Assembly (NCBI RefSeq): GCF_005938675.2 | Contig: NZ_VCCH02000059.1 | Coordinates: 1-54,703 of the forward strand | Origin: Mycobacterium sp. KBS0706 | GTDB taxonomy: Bacteria > Pseudomonadota > Alphaproteobacteria > DSM-16000 > Inquilinaceae | Reading direction: 5' to 3' | DNA length: 54,703 nucleotides | In this document: positions 16,700 through 25,562 of the stretch, piece after piece | Position numbering within the stretch: position 1 is the stretch's first letter | How the letters are laid out: each line of letters starts with the position of its first letter | Translations under genes and position numbers: made by a program | The notes under the pieces: generated by a model | Databases searched by the model: none | What the model was told of the DNA's origin: nothing | What the model saw: only the letters and a program-made list of their open reading frames with translations

Positions 16700-17025
16700 G
16701 CCTGGGCGGCGCCGACCGCTTCGTGTTCACCGCCGCGTCGCACAGCGCGGTCGGGGCCAATGCCGACCGGATCACCGATTTCAGCCACGCCCAGGGCGAC
16801 CGGATCGACCTGTCGGCGATCGACGCCAGCACCGGCGTTGCCGGCGACCAGGCCTTCAGCTTCATCGGCTCCGGCGTCTACACGGGCGTGGCCGGCCAGC
16901 TGCGCCACGCCGTGGCGGGCGGCGTCACCACCATTGCCGGCGACATCAATGGCGACGGCACCTCCGACTTCCACATCCAGCTCACCGGCGCCATCGGCCT
17001 CGAGGCCGCTGACTTCGTTCTGTAA
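16699..17025 (+). pseudogene. 3' remnant of an RTX / hemolysin-type calcium-binding secreted protein gene
   Basis: The fragment reads GGADRFVFTAASHSAVGANA, then DRITDFSHAQGDRIDLSAID, and ends GLEAADFVL. This is the C-terminal secretion region that follows the nonapeptide repeats in serralysin/RTX proteins exported by type I systems. An in-frame TGA at 16696-16698 bars extension upstream. A GTG at 16723 could start a 100-residue product but has no good ribosome-binding site. The repeats and passenger domain are lost. It abuts the kinase remnant on the opposite strand. Confidence 0.8.
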
Positions 17026-17043
17026 CCAAGACCGGCACCGTCT

Positions 17044-17073
17044 TCGCCGCGGCCGAGGCATCGACCGCGGCGA
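17044..17073 (+). terminator. Probable terminator hairpin after the RTX remnant
   Basis: TCGCCGCGG (17044-17052) pairs perfectly with CCGCGGCGA (17065-17073) across a 12-base loop, 18 bases after the RTX stop. The following TTCCGTTC is only weakly T-rich. It is consistent with the original terminator of the lost RTX gene, or of the converging liv operon. Confidence 0.4.
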
Positions 17074-17171
17074 TTCCGTTCAGATTTCGGCCTTGCCGGC
17101 GCGGTCGAGATCTCCGGCCGCGACGGCGGCGGCGGCTTGGATCTGGAAGCTCCGGGGTCGCAGCCCTGCCG

Positions 17172-17909
17172 TCAGGCCGCCGTCATCCCGCCGCCGAGGA
17201 ACATCTCGCCGATCCGGGGGTCGGCCAGGATCGCCTCGGCCCGGTCCCGCAGCCGGGTGCGGCCGAGCTCCAGCACCAGCCCATGATCCGAGATCTGCAG
17301 GGCACTGCGGGCGTTCTGCTCGACCATCAGCACGGAGACGCCCTTGTCGCGCAGGCCGGTCAGGATGGCGAAGGTCTCCTGCACCATCAGCGGCGACAGG
17401 CCGATCGACGGCTCGTCGATCAGGATCAGCTTCGGGTCCAGCAGCAGCGCACGGGCGATCTCCAAGAGCTTCTGCTCGCCGCCCGACAGGGTCGAGGCCT
17501 GGCGGTCGGCCTTGTGCCGCAGCATCGGGAACCGGTCCATCGCCGCCTCGATCCGCGCCGGCAGGTCGGCGACGCCTGTCGCCGCCACGCCGCCAAGCTC
17601 GAGATTGTGGCGGACGCTGAGCTCCGGGAAGATGTTGCGGCCCTGCGGCACGTAGCACAGGCCGAGACCCAGGAGGCGGCGCGGCGTGGCGTTGGTGATG
17701 TCGGCGCCGTCGAAGCGGACGCGGCCGGAGCGCGCGGGCAGCAGGCCGAAGACGGTCTTGAACACGGTCGACTTGCCGGCCCCGTTCGGCCCGATCATGG
17801 TGGTGATGGCCCCGCGCGCCACCTTGAAGCTGGTGCCGTTGAGGATGGTCATGCGGCCATAGCCGGCGACCACGTCCTCGAGCTCCAGGATCGGCGCGTC
17901 AGTGTCCAA
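17172..17909 (-). CDS. livF: Branched-chain amino-acid-type ABC importer, ATPase (LivF)
   Basis: This 245-residue ATPase shows Walker A GPNGAGKST, signature LSGGEQKLLEIARAL, Walker B LILIDEPSIGLSP and the LivF-specific QNARSALQISDHGLVLE region. I take the TTG at 17909, which overlaps the livG stop by 11 bases. It is the last gene of livKHMGF. The importer brings in branched-chain amino acids or, as often in alphaproteobacteria, amides, urea or aromatic acids. Confidence 0.93.
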   Translation of the reverse strand: MDTDAPILELEDVVAGYGRMTILNGTSFKVARGAITTMIGPNGAGKSTVFKTVFGLLPARSGRVRFDGADITNATPRRLLGLGLCYVPQGRNIFPELSVRHNLELGGVAATGVADLPARIEAAMDRFPMLRHKADRQASTLSGGEQKLLEIARALLLDPKLILIDEPSIGLSPLMVQETFAILTGLRDKGVSVLMVEQNARSALQISDHGLVLELGRTRLRDRAEAILADPRIGEMFLGGGMTAA

Positions 17910-18642
17910 GATAGGCCTCGATCACGTCGGGGTTGCTGCGGACCTCGTCCGGCGCGCCCTGGGCGATGATGCGGCCCTCGGCCAGGACCAGGATCCGGCT
18001 GCACAGCGACATCACGAATTCCATGTTGTGTTCGATCACCACGAAGGTCGCCCCCTCCTCCCGATTCATCGCGGCCAGGCGGTCCTTCAGTCCGGCCAGC
18101 ATGGTCGGGTTGACGCCGCCGGCCGGCTCGTCCAGCAGGGTCAGCTTCGGCCCGGCCATGAAGGCCATGGCGGCGTCCAGGAGCTTCTGCTGGCCGTAGC
18201 TGAGGCCGCCGGCCTTGGCGTCGGCCAGGTGCTGCAGCCGGAAGAAGGCGATCATCCGGTCGGCCGCGGCGCCCAGCCCGGCATCGCGGCGGCCGAACAG
18301 GCGGGACAGCATTGACCCCTGATGCTCCTGTCCCGCCAGGATCAGGTTCTCGCGCACGGAGAGAAGCGGGAAGATCTGCAGCAGCTGGAAGGTGCGGCTC
18401 ACCCCCATGCGGTTGAGGTCGCAAGGGCGCAGCCCGGTCACTGCTCGGCCATCGATCCGGACTTCGCCGGCGCTGGGCCTCAGTTGGCCCAGGATGCAGT
18501 TGAACAGGGTCGACTTGCCGCTGCCGTTCGGCCCGATGATGCCGAGGATCTCGCCCGGATGGACGGCGAAGGATACGCCGTCGACCGCGGCGATGCCGCC
18601 GAAGCTGCGGCGCAGGTCGTTGACCTCCAGCACCGGGCTCAT
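17899..18642 (-). CDS. livG: Branched-chain amino-acid-type ABC importer, ATPase (LivG)
   Basis: This 247-residue ATPase, partner of LivF, has Walker A GPNGSGKST, signature LSYGQQKLLDAAM, Walker B LTLLDEPAGGVNP and the VIEHNMEFVMSL switch region. The Tyr within the signature is a common LivG variant. Its ATG (MSPVLEV) at 18642 overlaps the livM stop as ATGA; the open frame further upstream is livM read out of frame. Confidence 0.93.
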   Translation of the reverse strand: MSPVLEVNDLRRSFGGIAAVDGVSFAVHPGEILGIIGPNGSGKSTLFNCILGQLRPSAGEVRIDGRAVTGLRPCDLNRMGVSRTFQLLQIFPLLSVRENLILAGQEHQGSMLSRLFGRRDAGLGAAADRMIAFFRLQHLADAKAGGLSYGQQKLLDAAMAFMAGPKLTLLDEPAGGVNPTMLAGLKDRLAAMNREEGATFVVIEHNMEFVMSLCSRILVLAEGRIIAQGAPDEVRSNPDVIEAYLGH

Positions 18643-19613
18643 CGCGCCGCCTCCCCGGCTGGGGCCGGATTGCGCCGGACCGAGTGGAGCAGCCGGTCGG
18701 CGAGGCCGAGCAGACCGGTCGGGCAGGCCGCCATCAGCGCCATTACCAGGAGCGCGTAGAGGATCAGGTAATAGCCCTCGGTGAAGCGCAGCCATTCCGG
18801 CAGCAGCACCGCCACCAGCGCGCCGAGGAAGGGCCCGAAGAAAAAGCCGGCACCGCCGACCACCACCATCAGCAGCAGGTTCAGCGACAGGCCGAGGCCG
18901 AACGGCGTCGGGTCGACGAACTGCACCAGGGGCGCGTAGAGCGCGCCGGCGAAGCCGCCGAGGGCCGAGCCGAGGGCGAAGGCGATCAGCGTGTATCGCC
19001 TGGTGTCGACGCCGAGCGACAGCGCCCGCACCGGGTTCTCGCGCAGCGCCACGAAGGCACGGCCCCAGGGCGAACGCAGGATCCACCACAGCCCGGCCGC
19101 CACCAGCACCAGCATGCCGAGGCAGAAATGGTAGAAGGCGGTGGCCTGGCCGGTCTTCCAGCCCAGCACCACCGGCCGCGGGATGTCGCTGATGCCGGTG
19201 ATGCCGCCGGTCAGCCATTCCTCGTTGCGGAACACCAGATAGGCCAGCGTGGTGAAGGCCAGGGTGACGAAGGCCAGATAGTGGTGCTGCACCCGCAGCG
19301 CCGGGTAGCCAAGGATCCAGCCGATGGCGAAGCTGATCGCCCCGGCGGCCAGGAAGGCGGCGCCGAACGGCCAGTCCTGGGTGGTCAGGATGGCCGCGGT
19401 GTAGGCGCCGATGCCGACGAAGGCGGCCTGGGCCATCGACACCTGGCCGGCATAGCCGAGGGTCAGGTTCAGACCCATCGCGGCGATGGTCATCACCAGC
19501 CAGGTGCTGATCAGGTAGATGCCGTAGGATTTGAGGCCGAAGGGCAAGGCGGCCAGCCCGGCTATCGCCAGGGCCAGCGCCAAGCCGGCCAGGATGCGGC
19601 GGCGCCCGCTCAT
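18639..19613 (-). CDS. livM: Branched-chain amino-acid-type ABC importer, permease (LivM)
   Basis: This 324-residue inner-membrane permease has about nine to ten hydrophobic segments. It carries the family blocks GLNLTLGYAGQVSMAQAAFV, GYPALRVQHHYLAFVTLAF, the GRAFVALRENPVRALSLGVD coupling region and VVGGAGFFFGPFLGA. It is coupled to livH upstream and livG downstream by 4-base overlaps. Confidence 0.93.
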   Translation of the reverse strand: MSGRRRILAGLALALAIAGLAALPFGLKSYGIYLISTWLVMTIAAMGLNLTLGYAGQVSMAQAAFVGIGAYTAAILTTQDWPFGAAFLAAGAISFAIGWILGYPALRVQHHYLAFVTLAFTTLAYLVFRNEEWLTGGITGISDIPRPVVLGWKTGQATAFYHFCLGMLVLVAAGLWWILRSPWGRAFVALRENPVRALSLGVDTRRYTLIAFALGSALGGFAGALYAPLVQFVDPTPFGLGLSLNLLLMVVVGGAGFFFGPFLGALVAVLLPEWLRFTEGYYLILYALLVMALMAACPTGLLGLADRLLHSVRRNPAPAGEAAR

Positions 19614-20488
19614 ACCGTGCGCTCCTCGGCCCGGCCGAGCAGGCCCTGCGGCCGGAACAGGATCACCGCGATCAGCAGCAGCAGCGGCACGGCGGCGCGG
19701 TACTGGGCCGAGACATAGGCGGCCATGAGGTTGTCGATCACGCCCAGCAGCAGCCCGCCGGCGATGGCGCCGCGGATCTGGTTGAAGCCGCCGACGATGG
19801 CGGCGATGAAGGCGGCCAGACCCAGCGTCTCGCCATTGGAGAACTTGGCCAGGTAGATCGGGCTGACCAGCAGCGAGGCCAGCGTCACCAGTCCGGCATT
19901 GATCAGGAAGGTGTAGAGGATCATGCGTTCGACCGGGATGCCGAGGATGCGCGCCACGGTTGGGTTCTGCGCCGTGGCCTGCATGCAGCGGCCGGTGCGG
20001 GTGCGGCTGAGGAACAGCTGCAGCGCCACCACGGCAACCACGGCGACCGCGATCACGGCGAGGTCCTGCAGCGACAGGGTGACACCGCCGAGCGACAGGT
20101 CGCCGGCCGGCACCAGTGCCGGGAAGGTCTGGGCCTCGGCGCTGTAGAACTCCTTCACCGATTCCTTCAGGAACACGCCGAAGGCGATGGTGGCGATCAC
20201 CAGCGGCAGCACGCCGTGGCGCAGCATCGGGTCGACCAGCAAGCGCTTGAACAGCACGCCGAGGATGATCAGCGCCAGCACCGCGCCGATGCCCACCGCC
20301 GGCCAGAACGGCAGGTCGCCGAAGCGCATCGCCGCCAGGATGAGGAAGGCCGGCAGCATCACGAACTCGCCCTGGGCGAAGTTGATGGTCTGGGAGGTCT
20401 GCCAGAGCAGGGTGAAGCCGATGGCGACGAGGGCGTAGATCGCACCCGTCGCCAGGCCGGAGGCGAGAAGCTGCAGGACATTCGCCAT
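19610..20488 (-). CDS. livH: Branched-chain amino-acid-type ABC importer, permease (LivH)
   Basis: This 292-residue permease begins MANVLQLLASGLATGAIYAL, the classic LivH first segment, followed by INFAQGEFVML. The coupling-loop sequence is CMQATAQNPTVARILGIPVE. About eight membrane helices are evident. It starts 51 bases after the binding-protein gene and overlaps livM by four bases. Confidence 0.93.
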   Translation of the reverse strand: MANVLQLLASGLATGAIYALVAIGFTLLWQTSQTINFAQGEFVMLPAFLILAAMRFGDLPFWPAVGIGAVLALIILGVLFKRLLVDPMLRHGVLPLVIATIAFGVFLKESVKEFYSAEAQTFPALVPAGDLSLGGVTLSLQDLAVIAVAVVAVVALQLFLSRTRTGRCMQATAQNPTVARILGIPVERMILYTFLINAGLVTLASLLVSPIYLAKFSNGETLGLAAFIAAIVGGFNQIRGAIAGGLLLGVIDNLMAAYVSAQYRAAVPLLLLIAVILFRPQGLLGRAEERTV

Positions 20489-20539
20489 GGTGGGGATCCT
20501 CGGGCCCCGGCCCGCGCCGGGCGGGCCGGATGCGTGGGG

Positions 20540-21682
20540 CTACTGGCCGAGCTTGGGCAGGGTCTTGACGATCACCTGACGGCCGTTCTCGACCTCGGCC
20601 AGGAAGCTGACGCGGTCGACGTCGCCATTGGCGTCCCAGCTGGTGTCGATCAGGATCCCGGGCTCGTCCTGGGTGGTGATGGTCAGGCCGTGCAGCGTCT
20701 CGGCCAGCGCCACGCTGTCGACCTTGCCGATCTTCTGGGTGGCATAGCGCACGGCATAGACCGCCAGGTAGGCCTTGATGGCGTTATGGTCCGGCAGGTA
20801 GCCGTAGCGCGCCTGGAAGCGGTCCCGGAAGGCGCGGATGGTGTCGAAGGGCGCATCGGCCGACAGCCCGACATGGCCGCGGACGCCGTTCGCCGCGTCG
20901 CCGGCAAGGTCGATCACCTTCTGGTTCAGGAGCGTGGTCTCGCCGATCAGCGGGATGGCGACGGCCTGCTTGCGGGCCTCGCGCAGAAAGCGCGCGCTCT
21001 CCTCCTCATTGGTGTAGACGATGGCGGCGTCGGCGCCGGAGGATTTCAGCTTCACCACATCGGCCGCGAAATCGGCCTGGCCGGATTCGGTCGACAGGTC
21101 GGCCACCACCTCGATGCCATGCGCCTTCATCTGCTCGAGGATGGCGTCGTGGCCGCCCTTGCCGAAATCGTTGTTGACCCAGACCACGGCGACCTTCCTG
21201 GCCTTCAGGTCGTCGGCCAGGTAGGTCGCCAGCTTCGGCATCGCCGCCGCCTGGCTGATCGAGGTGCGGAAGATGTAGGGATTGCCGGAATGGGTGATCT
21301 CGGTCGCCTCGGCGCCGGTGAACTGCGGTACCTCCGCCTGCTGCGCCAGCATCATGTTGACCTTGACCGAGCCGGAGAAGATCGGCCCGAAGATCACATA
21401 GGGCTCCTCGTCCAGCGCCTTCTGCACCTGGGCGCGGGAGACGCCGGGATTGGTCTGGGTGTCGTAGTGCGAGACTTCGAGCTGGCGGCCGAGGACGCCG
21501 CCCTTCTGGTTGATCTCGTCGACCGCCATCTCGATCGCGTTCTTCCAGTTGGTGCCGACCGTGGCGCCGGCGCCCGACAGCTCGATCACATCGGCGATGC
21601 GGATCGGGTCCTCGGCCCGCGCCGGCCCGGCCAGGGCCAATGCCAGGGCGATGCCCATGCCGAAGGCGGTTCGCAGTCCCAT
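20540..21682 (-). CDS. Branched-chain amino-acid-type periplasmic binding protein (LivK-like)
   Basis: This 380-residue receptor (periplasmic-binding family 6) has a Sec signal (MGLRTAFGMGIALALALAGPARA). The mature protein has DVIELSGAGATVGTNWKNAI, the hallmark VDEINQKGGVLGRQLEV and a ligand-contact segment GSVKVNMMLAQQAEVPQFT. It leads the liv operon; its promoter should lie in the 122 bases before the upstream lacI stop, where I see no firm operator. Ligand identity is open. Receptors of this class bind amino acids, amides or aromatic acids. Confidence 0.92.
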   Translation of the reverse strand: MGLRTAFGMGIALALALAGPARAEDPIRIADVIELSGAGATVGTNWKNAIEMAVDEINQKGGVLGRQLEVSHYDTQTNPGVSRAQVQKALDEEPYVIFGPIFSGSVKVNMMLAQQAEVPQFTGAEATEITHSGNPYIFRTSISQAAAMPKLATYLADDLKARKVAVVWVNNDFGKGGHDAILEQMKAHGIEVVADLSTESGQADFAADVVKLKSSGADAAIVYTNEEESARFLREARKQAVAIPLIGETTLLNQKVIDLAGDAANGVRGHVGLSADAPFDTIRAFRDRFQARYGYLPDHNAIKAYLAVYAVRYATQKIGKVDSVALAETLHGLTITTQDEPGILIDTSWDANGDVDRVSFLAEVENGRQVIVKTLPKLGQ

Positions 21683-21804
21683 CTCGTCTTCCCTCCCCTG
21701 TCAGCCTGTTGTTCTGCGGGTGATTCCGGCCGACTACCACAGGGAGGATCGTGCGACGAGGGGCCTGACGTCAAATATCGGACAAAAAGCGCAGCACGGC
21801 CGGA

Positions 21805-22815
21805 TCAGCCGATCTCGCGGCAGGAATCGCGGACCACCAGAAGCGGCGCGAACACGTCGCGCACCGGCTCGGCCGGCGGTGGGCCGGCGAGCCGCGCCAG
21901 CAGGCATTCCACCGCCCGCTCACCGATCGCCTGCACCGGCTGCACCACCGCGGTCAGGCGGGGCGAGAAGGCGGTGCTCCATTCGAAATCGTCGATGCCG
22001 GCGACCGAGACGTCCTGCGGGCAGTTGAGGCCCTGTTCGGCGATCGCCCGCATCACCCCGATCGTGGTCAGGTTGCTGGTCGAGAAGATCGCGGTCGGCC
22101 GCGGCTGCCGCTGCAGCAGCGCCGCCGTGGCCCGCATCGCCGTCTCGATGTGGAAGTCGCCGCAGGCGGCGAGGTCGTCGTCGAGGGGAATGCCGGCCTC
22201 GGCCAGCGCCTCGTGGTAGCCTTCGAAGCGCTCCGTCGAGATCGAGATCCCCGGCCGGCCGGTGACGATGCCGATGCGGCGATGGCCGCAACGGATCATA
22301 TGCTCGACTGCCAACCGTGCCGCGGCGCGGTTGTCGACGGTGACGGAGTCGAAATCGGCGAGGCCTCGCAGGGTGCGGTCGACCAGCACCGCAGGCCCGG
22401 TGACGAGGCGGCGGATCGCCTCGGCATTGCCGGGCTCGACCCCGCTCAGCACCAGGATCAGCCCGTCGGCGCGCTGGGTGCGCATCAGCCGCAGGGCGCG
22501 CAGCTCCTTCTCCGGGTCGTCGGCGGTGGCGCACAGCACCAGGGCGTAGCCGGCGGCGTCGCAGGCCCGCTCTGTCGCGGCGGCCAGGGCGGCAAAGAGC
22601 GGGTTGGTGATGTCCGGGATGACCAGGCCGATGGTGCGGGTGCGGCCGGTCTTCAGGCTGCGCGCCACGCCGTCCGGGGCGTAACCCAGCTCGTCGATCG
22701 CCGCCATCACCCGCAGGCGCAGCGTGGCACTGACCGGCGCCGTTCGGTTGATCACCGCCGAGACCGAGCCGATCGATACCCCGGCCCGGCTCGCCACATC
22801 CCGCAATGTCGTCAT
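21805..22815 (-). CDS. LacI/GalR-family repressor (likely regulator of the GH172 carbohydrate operon)
   Basis: This 336-residue repressor begins MTTLRDVASRAGVSIGSVSA, the helix-turn-helix, with hinge YAPDGVARSLKTGRTRTIGL and a sugar-binding effector domain (IPDITNPLFAALAAATERAC). The start is the ATG at 22815. A longer open frame to 23046 runs through the operator and is not protein-like. It faces the binding-protein gene at 22988, and the palindrome at 22861-22874 lies between them, so it probably controls that operon and itself. Confidence 0.92.
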   Translation of the reverse strand: MTTLRDVASRAGVSIGSVSAVINRTAPVSATLRLRVMAAIDELGYAPDGVARSLKTGRTRTIGLVIPDITNPLFAALAAATERACDAAGYALVLCATADDPEKELRALRLMRTQRADGLILVLSGVEPGNAEAIRRLVTGPAVLVDRTLRGLADFDSVTVDNRAAARLAVEHMIRCGHRRIGIVTGRPGISISTERFEGYHEALAEAGIPLDDDLAACGDFHIETAMRATAALLQRQPRPTAIFSTSNLTTIGVMRAIAEQGLNCPQDVSVAGIDDFEWSTAFSPRLTAVVQPVQAIGERAVECLLARLAGPPPAEPVRDVFAPLLVVRDSCREIG

Positions 22816-22860
22816 GATGCCCGAAGCCGTTGCCAAGTCCCGGATCGGATGATAGCCTTT

Positions 22861-22874
22861 CTGAAACGTTTCAG
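22861..22874. promoter_or_regulatory. LacI-type operator CTGAAACGTTTCAG
   Basis: This is a perfect 14-bp palindrome with the central CG that LacI/GalR repressors favour. It is placed 46 bases from the repressor start and 114 from the binding-protein start. No second copy was noticed in the window, so it is probably specific to this divergent pair. Confidence 0.8.
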
Positions 22875-22987
22875 ACAAGTCGACGGCGCCGGATCCCGAG
22901 CGATCGGACGGTCGCCGGGCTGCGACATCGCCGGGCCCCGAGCGGCCCAGGCCGAAGCATCGCGTCACGACAAAGGGGAGGACCGCC

Positions 22988-24334
22988 ATGACCCGCCGCA
23001 ACGGCACCACCATGCTCAGCCGCCGGACCGTCCTGGCCGCCGGCACCGCCCTCGCCGGCGGCAGCCTGCTGCCGATGCCGTATCTGTCCCGCGCCCGGGC
23101 GGCCGACGGGCCGCTGAAGTTCTGGCAGTTCTACGCGCCGGGCGGCGCTGTGCCCGGCCAGGTGCAGTGGTTCCAGGACATGGTGAAGGGCTGGAACGAC
23201 AGCCAGGAGGTCAAGGTCGAGCTGGAATACATCCCGACCTCGCAATACATCAACGGCACCAAGCTGCAGACCGCCTTCGCCGCCGGCGAGGGACCGGACA
23301 TCTTCCTGATCAGCCCCGGCGACTTCCTGCGCTACCACAATGGCGGCGCGCTGCTGGACCTCGCCCCCTATGTCGCGGCCGAGACCCGGGCCGATTATTA
23401 CGACACCGCCATCGCCACCAGGCTGGTCGATGACGGCCTGTTCGGCCTGCCGATGGAGGTCGAGCCGATGGCAATCTATTACAGCGTCAAGGCCTTCAAG
23501 GAGGCCGGCCTGGGCGAGGCCGACATCCCGAAGACCTGGGACCAGCTGCTGGAGGTGGCCAAGACGCTGACCAACGACAAGCGCTTCGGCATCCTGTTCG
23601 AGACCAATCCCGGCTACTACCAGAACTTCACCTGGTACCCGTTCCTGTGGCAGGGCGGCGGCGAGATCGTCGGGAAGGACGGCAAGAGCGGCTTCAACTC
23701 CGACGCCGCCCGCGCCGCGCTGAAGTTCTGGCAGGACGCGGTCGCCCTGGGCGTCGCGCCGCGCAAGCCGCTGGGCTACGGCGCCAACGACATCGCCGCC
23801 AATCTCGGCTCCGGCTTCTGCGCCATGCAGAATGTCGGCATCTGGGGCATCAGCGCCCTGCGCAACGCCGACCCGAACTTCGAATACGGCGTGTTCAAGC
23901 TGCCGCTGCCGCCGGGCGGGCAGGACCGCACCGTCGCCGGCGGCTGGGCCTTCGTCGCCAACGCCAACGGCCGCAACACCGAGGCGGCGGGCAAGTTCTG
24001 CGCCTGGGCGCTGGGGTCGATGGAGCCGGGATCGGTGCAGCGCGTCGCCGACTGGTGCACCAAGGCCAAGAGCGACATGCCGCCGCGCAAATCGGCCTTC
24101 GAGAAGGCCACGGCAGACCAGGCCTATGGCAGCGGCGCGATGAAGAGCTTCGCCGAGCAGGTGTTCCCGACCGCCCGCGGCGAGCCGCGGGTGCCGCCCC
24201 AGGTCTACAAGGCGATCTCCGACGCCATCCAGGCCTGCCAGCTGAACGGCGAGGATCCGGGCAAGCGGGCCGAGATGGCGGCGCAGCAGATCGACAGCTT
24301 CCTGGCCGGCTACGACGGCGCGCCGATCCTATGA
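22988..24334 (+). CDS. Carbohydrate ABC importer, periplasmic binding protein (family 1)
   Basis: This 448-residue receptor of the maltose/sn-glycerol-3-phosphate class has a twin-arginine signal (LSRRTVLAAGTALAGG, cleavage near ARAADG). Family features are KFWQFYAPGG, YIPTSQYINGTKLQTAFAAG with EGPDIFL, and VAGGWAFVANANGRN. It is first in an operon with two permeases and a GH172 glycosidase, after the divergent LacI regulator. The ligand is therefore probably an oligosaccharide or glycoside containing a furanosyl residue, which is inference from the glycosidase. It is separated from the permeases by a strong palindromic element, which could raise its level relative to them. Confidence 0.92.
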   Translation: MTRRNGTTMLSRRTVLAAGTALAGGSLLPMPYLSRARAADGPLKFWQFYAPGGAVPGQVQWFQDMVKGWNDSQEVKVELEYIPTSQYINGTKLQTAFAAGEGPDIFLISPGDFLRYHNGGALLDLAPYVAAETRADYYDTAIATRLVDDGLFGLPMEVEPMAIYYSVKAFKEAGLGEADIPKTWDQLLEVAKTLTNDKRFGILFETNPGYYQNFTWYPFLWQGGGEIVGKDGKSGFNSDAARAALKFWQDAVALGVAPRKPLGYGANDIAANLGSGFCAMQNVGIWGISALRNADPNFEYGVFKLPLPPGGQDRTVAGGWAFVANANGRNTEAAGKFCAWALGSMEPGSVQRVADWCTKAKSDMPPRKSAFEKATADQAYGSGAMKSFAEQVFPTARGEPRVPPQVYKAISDAIQACQLNGEDPGKRAEMAAQQIDSFLAGYDGAPIL

Positions 24335-24366
24335 GGATAGCAGGACAGGTCTCGACGGCGGAACGT

Positions 24367-24575
24367 GTTGCCTCTCCCGCTTGCGGGAGAGGTCGGAGAC
24401 GCGAAGCGGCTCCGGGTGAGGGCCTGCGGCCTCGATCACCGGAACCGCCGCGCCAGCATCGAGAACGGATTATCCGCTCGCTTGCGGCAAGACCTCGCCC
24501 TCGGCAAGACCGAGCCGTCCCCTCACCCGGACATCCTTCGGATGTCCGACCTCTCCCGCAAGCGGGAGAGGCAAC
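24367..24575. repeat. 209-bp palindromic repeat element with perfect 31-bp inverted ends (REP/MITE-like)
   Basis: The left end (24367-24397, starting GTTGCCTCTCCCGC) is the exact reverse complement of the right end (24545-24575). Each end itself folds, as CTCTCCCGC-TT-GCGGGAGAG. Inner blocks GGGTGAGGG and CCCTCACCC also pair, and ACATCC-TTC-GGATGT makes a third hairpin. It has no coding capacity. It sits between the binding-protein and permease genes of one operon. In RNA it would form a large structure able to stop exonucleases or attenuate transcription. Confidence 0.85.
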
Positions 24576-24602
24576 GCGAGAGCGAGGGAGGCACCGGGAA
24601 GG

Positions 24603-25562
24603 ATGGCCGGCGGCATGAGTGCGGCGTCTTCGACCGCGATTCCACAGACGGCAGCAACGGCGAAGCGCCGCCGCCTGTCGGCCCGGCACCGGGAGTGGAT
24701 CGCCGGCTACCTGTTCGTGCTGCCCGACGCGCTGGGCCTGCTGGTCTTCGTCGGCGGGCCGATGCTGCTGTCGCTCAGCCTCGGCTTCTTCGGCGTCACC
24801 GGCTTCGGCGGATACCGCTTCGTCGGCCTGGCCAATTACCGCCGCATGCTGGCCGACCCGCTGTTCCTGGAGAGCCTGAAGGTCACCCTGCTCTATGTCG
24901 TGCTGCTGGTGCCCAGCCTCTATGTCACCGGGCTGGGGCTGGCCCTGCTGGTGCACCGGCGCAGCCGCTTCTCCGGCCTGTTCCGGACGCTGTTCTTCCT
25001 GCCGCACATGGTCAGCCTCGTGGTGGTCGGACTGATCTGGCAGGTGCTGCTGATCGACAAGATCGGCGTGATCAGCCGCCTGTCCGCCGCGATCGGGCTC
25101 GGCGGCCTGTCCTGGCTGGGCGACCCCAGCCTGGCGCTGTACGCCATCGTCGGCGTCAGCGTCTGGTTCCTGATGGGCTACTACATGCTGATCTTCCTGT
25201 CCGGGCTGCAGGACATCCCGCGCGAATATCTCGACGCGGCGCGGATCGACGGCGCCGGGCCGGTCGCGGCCTTCCGCCACATCATCCTGCCGCTCTTGCG
25301 CCCGACCAGCTTCTTCGTGCTGCTGGTGTCGACCGTCGCCGCGGTGGCCGGCGCCCAGACCTTCGACCTGGTCTATGTCATGACCAAGGGCGGCCCGGCC
25401 AACTCGACGTCCCTGGCGATCTATTACATCTACGAGCAGGCGTTCCAGTTCGGCGAATACGGCTACGCCGCCGCGATGGCCTCGGTGCTGGTGATCATCC
25501 TGCTGGCCTTCACCGCCATCCTGTTCCGGGCCACGCGTGGCGGGCGCTTCGACTATGACTGA
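24603..25562 (+). CDS. Carbohydrate ABC importer, permease 1 (MalF/UgpA-like)
   Basis: This 319-residue inner-membrane permease has six main helices, the first being YLFVLPDALGLLVFVGGPML. The EAA coupling loop is EYLDAARIDGAGPVAAFRHI. The ATG at 24603 is used here; a second ATG at 24615 (MSAASST) is possible and removes only four residues. It overlaps the next permease gene by eight bases. It pairs with that permease to form the channel. Confidence 0.92.
   Translation: MAGGMSAASSTAIPQTAATAKRRRLSARHREWIAGYLFVLPDALGLLVFVGGPMLLSLSLGFFGVTGFGGYRFVGLANYRRMLADPLFLESLKVTLLYVVLLVPSLYVTGLGLALLVHRRSRFSGLFRTLFFLPHMVSLVVVGLIWQVLLIDKIGVISRLSAAIGLGGLSWLGDPSLALYAIVGVSVWFLMGYYMLIFLSGLQDIPREYLDAARIDGAGPVAAFRHIILPLLRPTSFFVLLVSTVAAVAGAQTFDLVYVMTKGGPANSTSLAIYYIYEQAFQFGEYGYAAAMASVLVIILLAFTAILFRATRGGRFDYD

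Noticed and set aside
24365..25558. A frame that reads through the palindromic element into the permease region
   Set aside because: It is out of frame with the permease, and the first part is translated repeat sequence.
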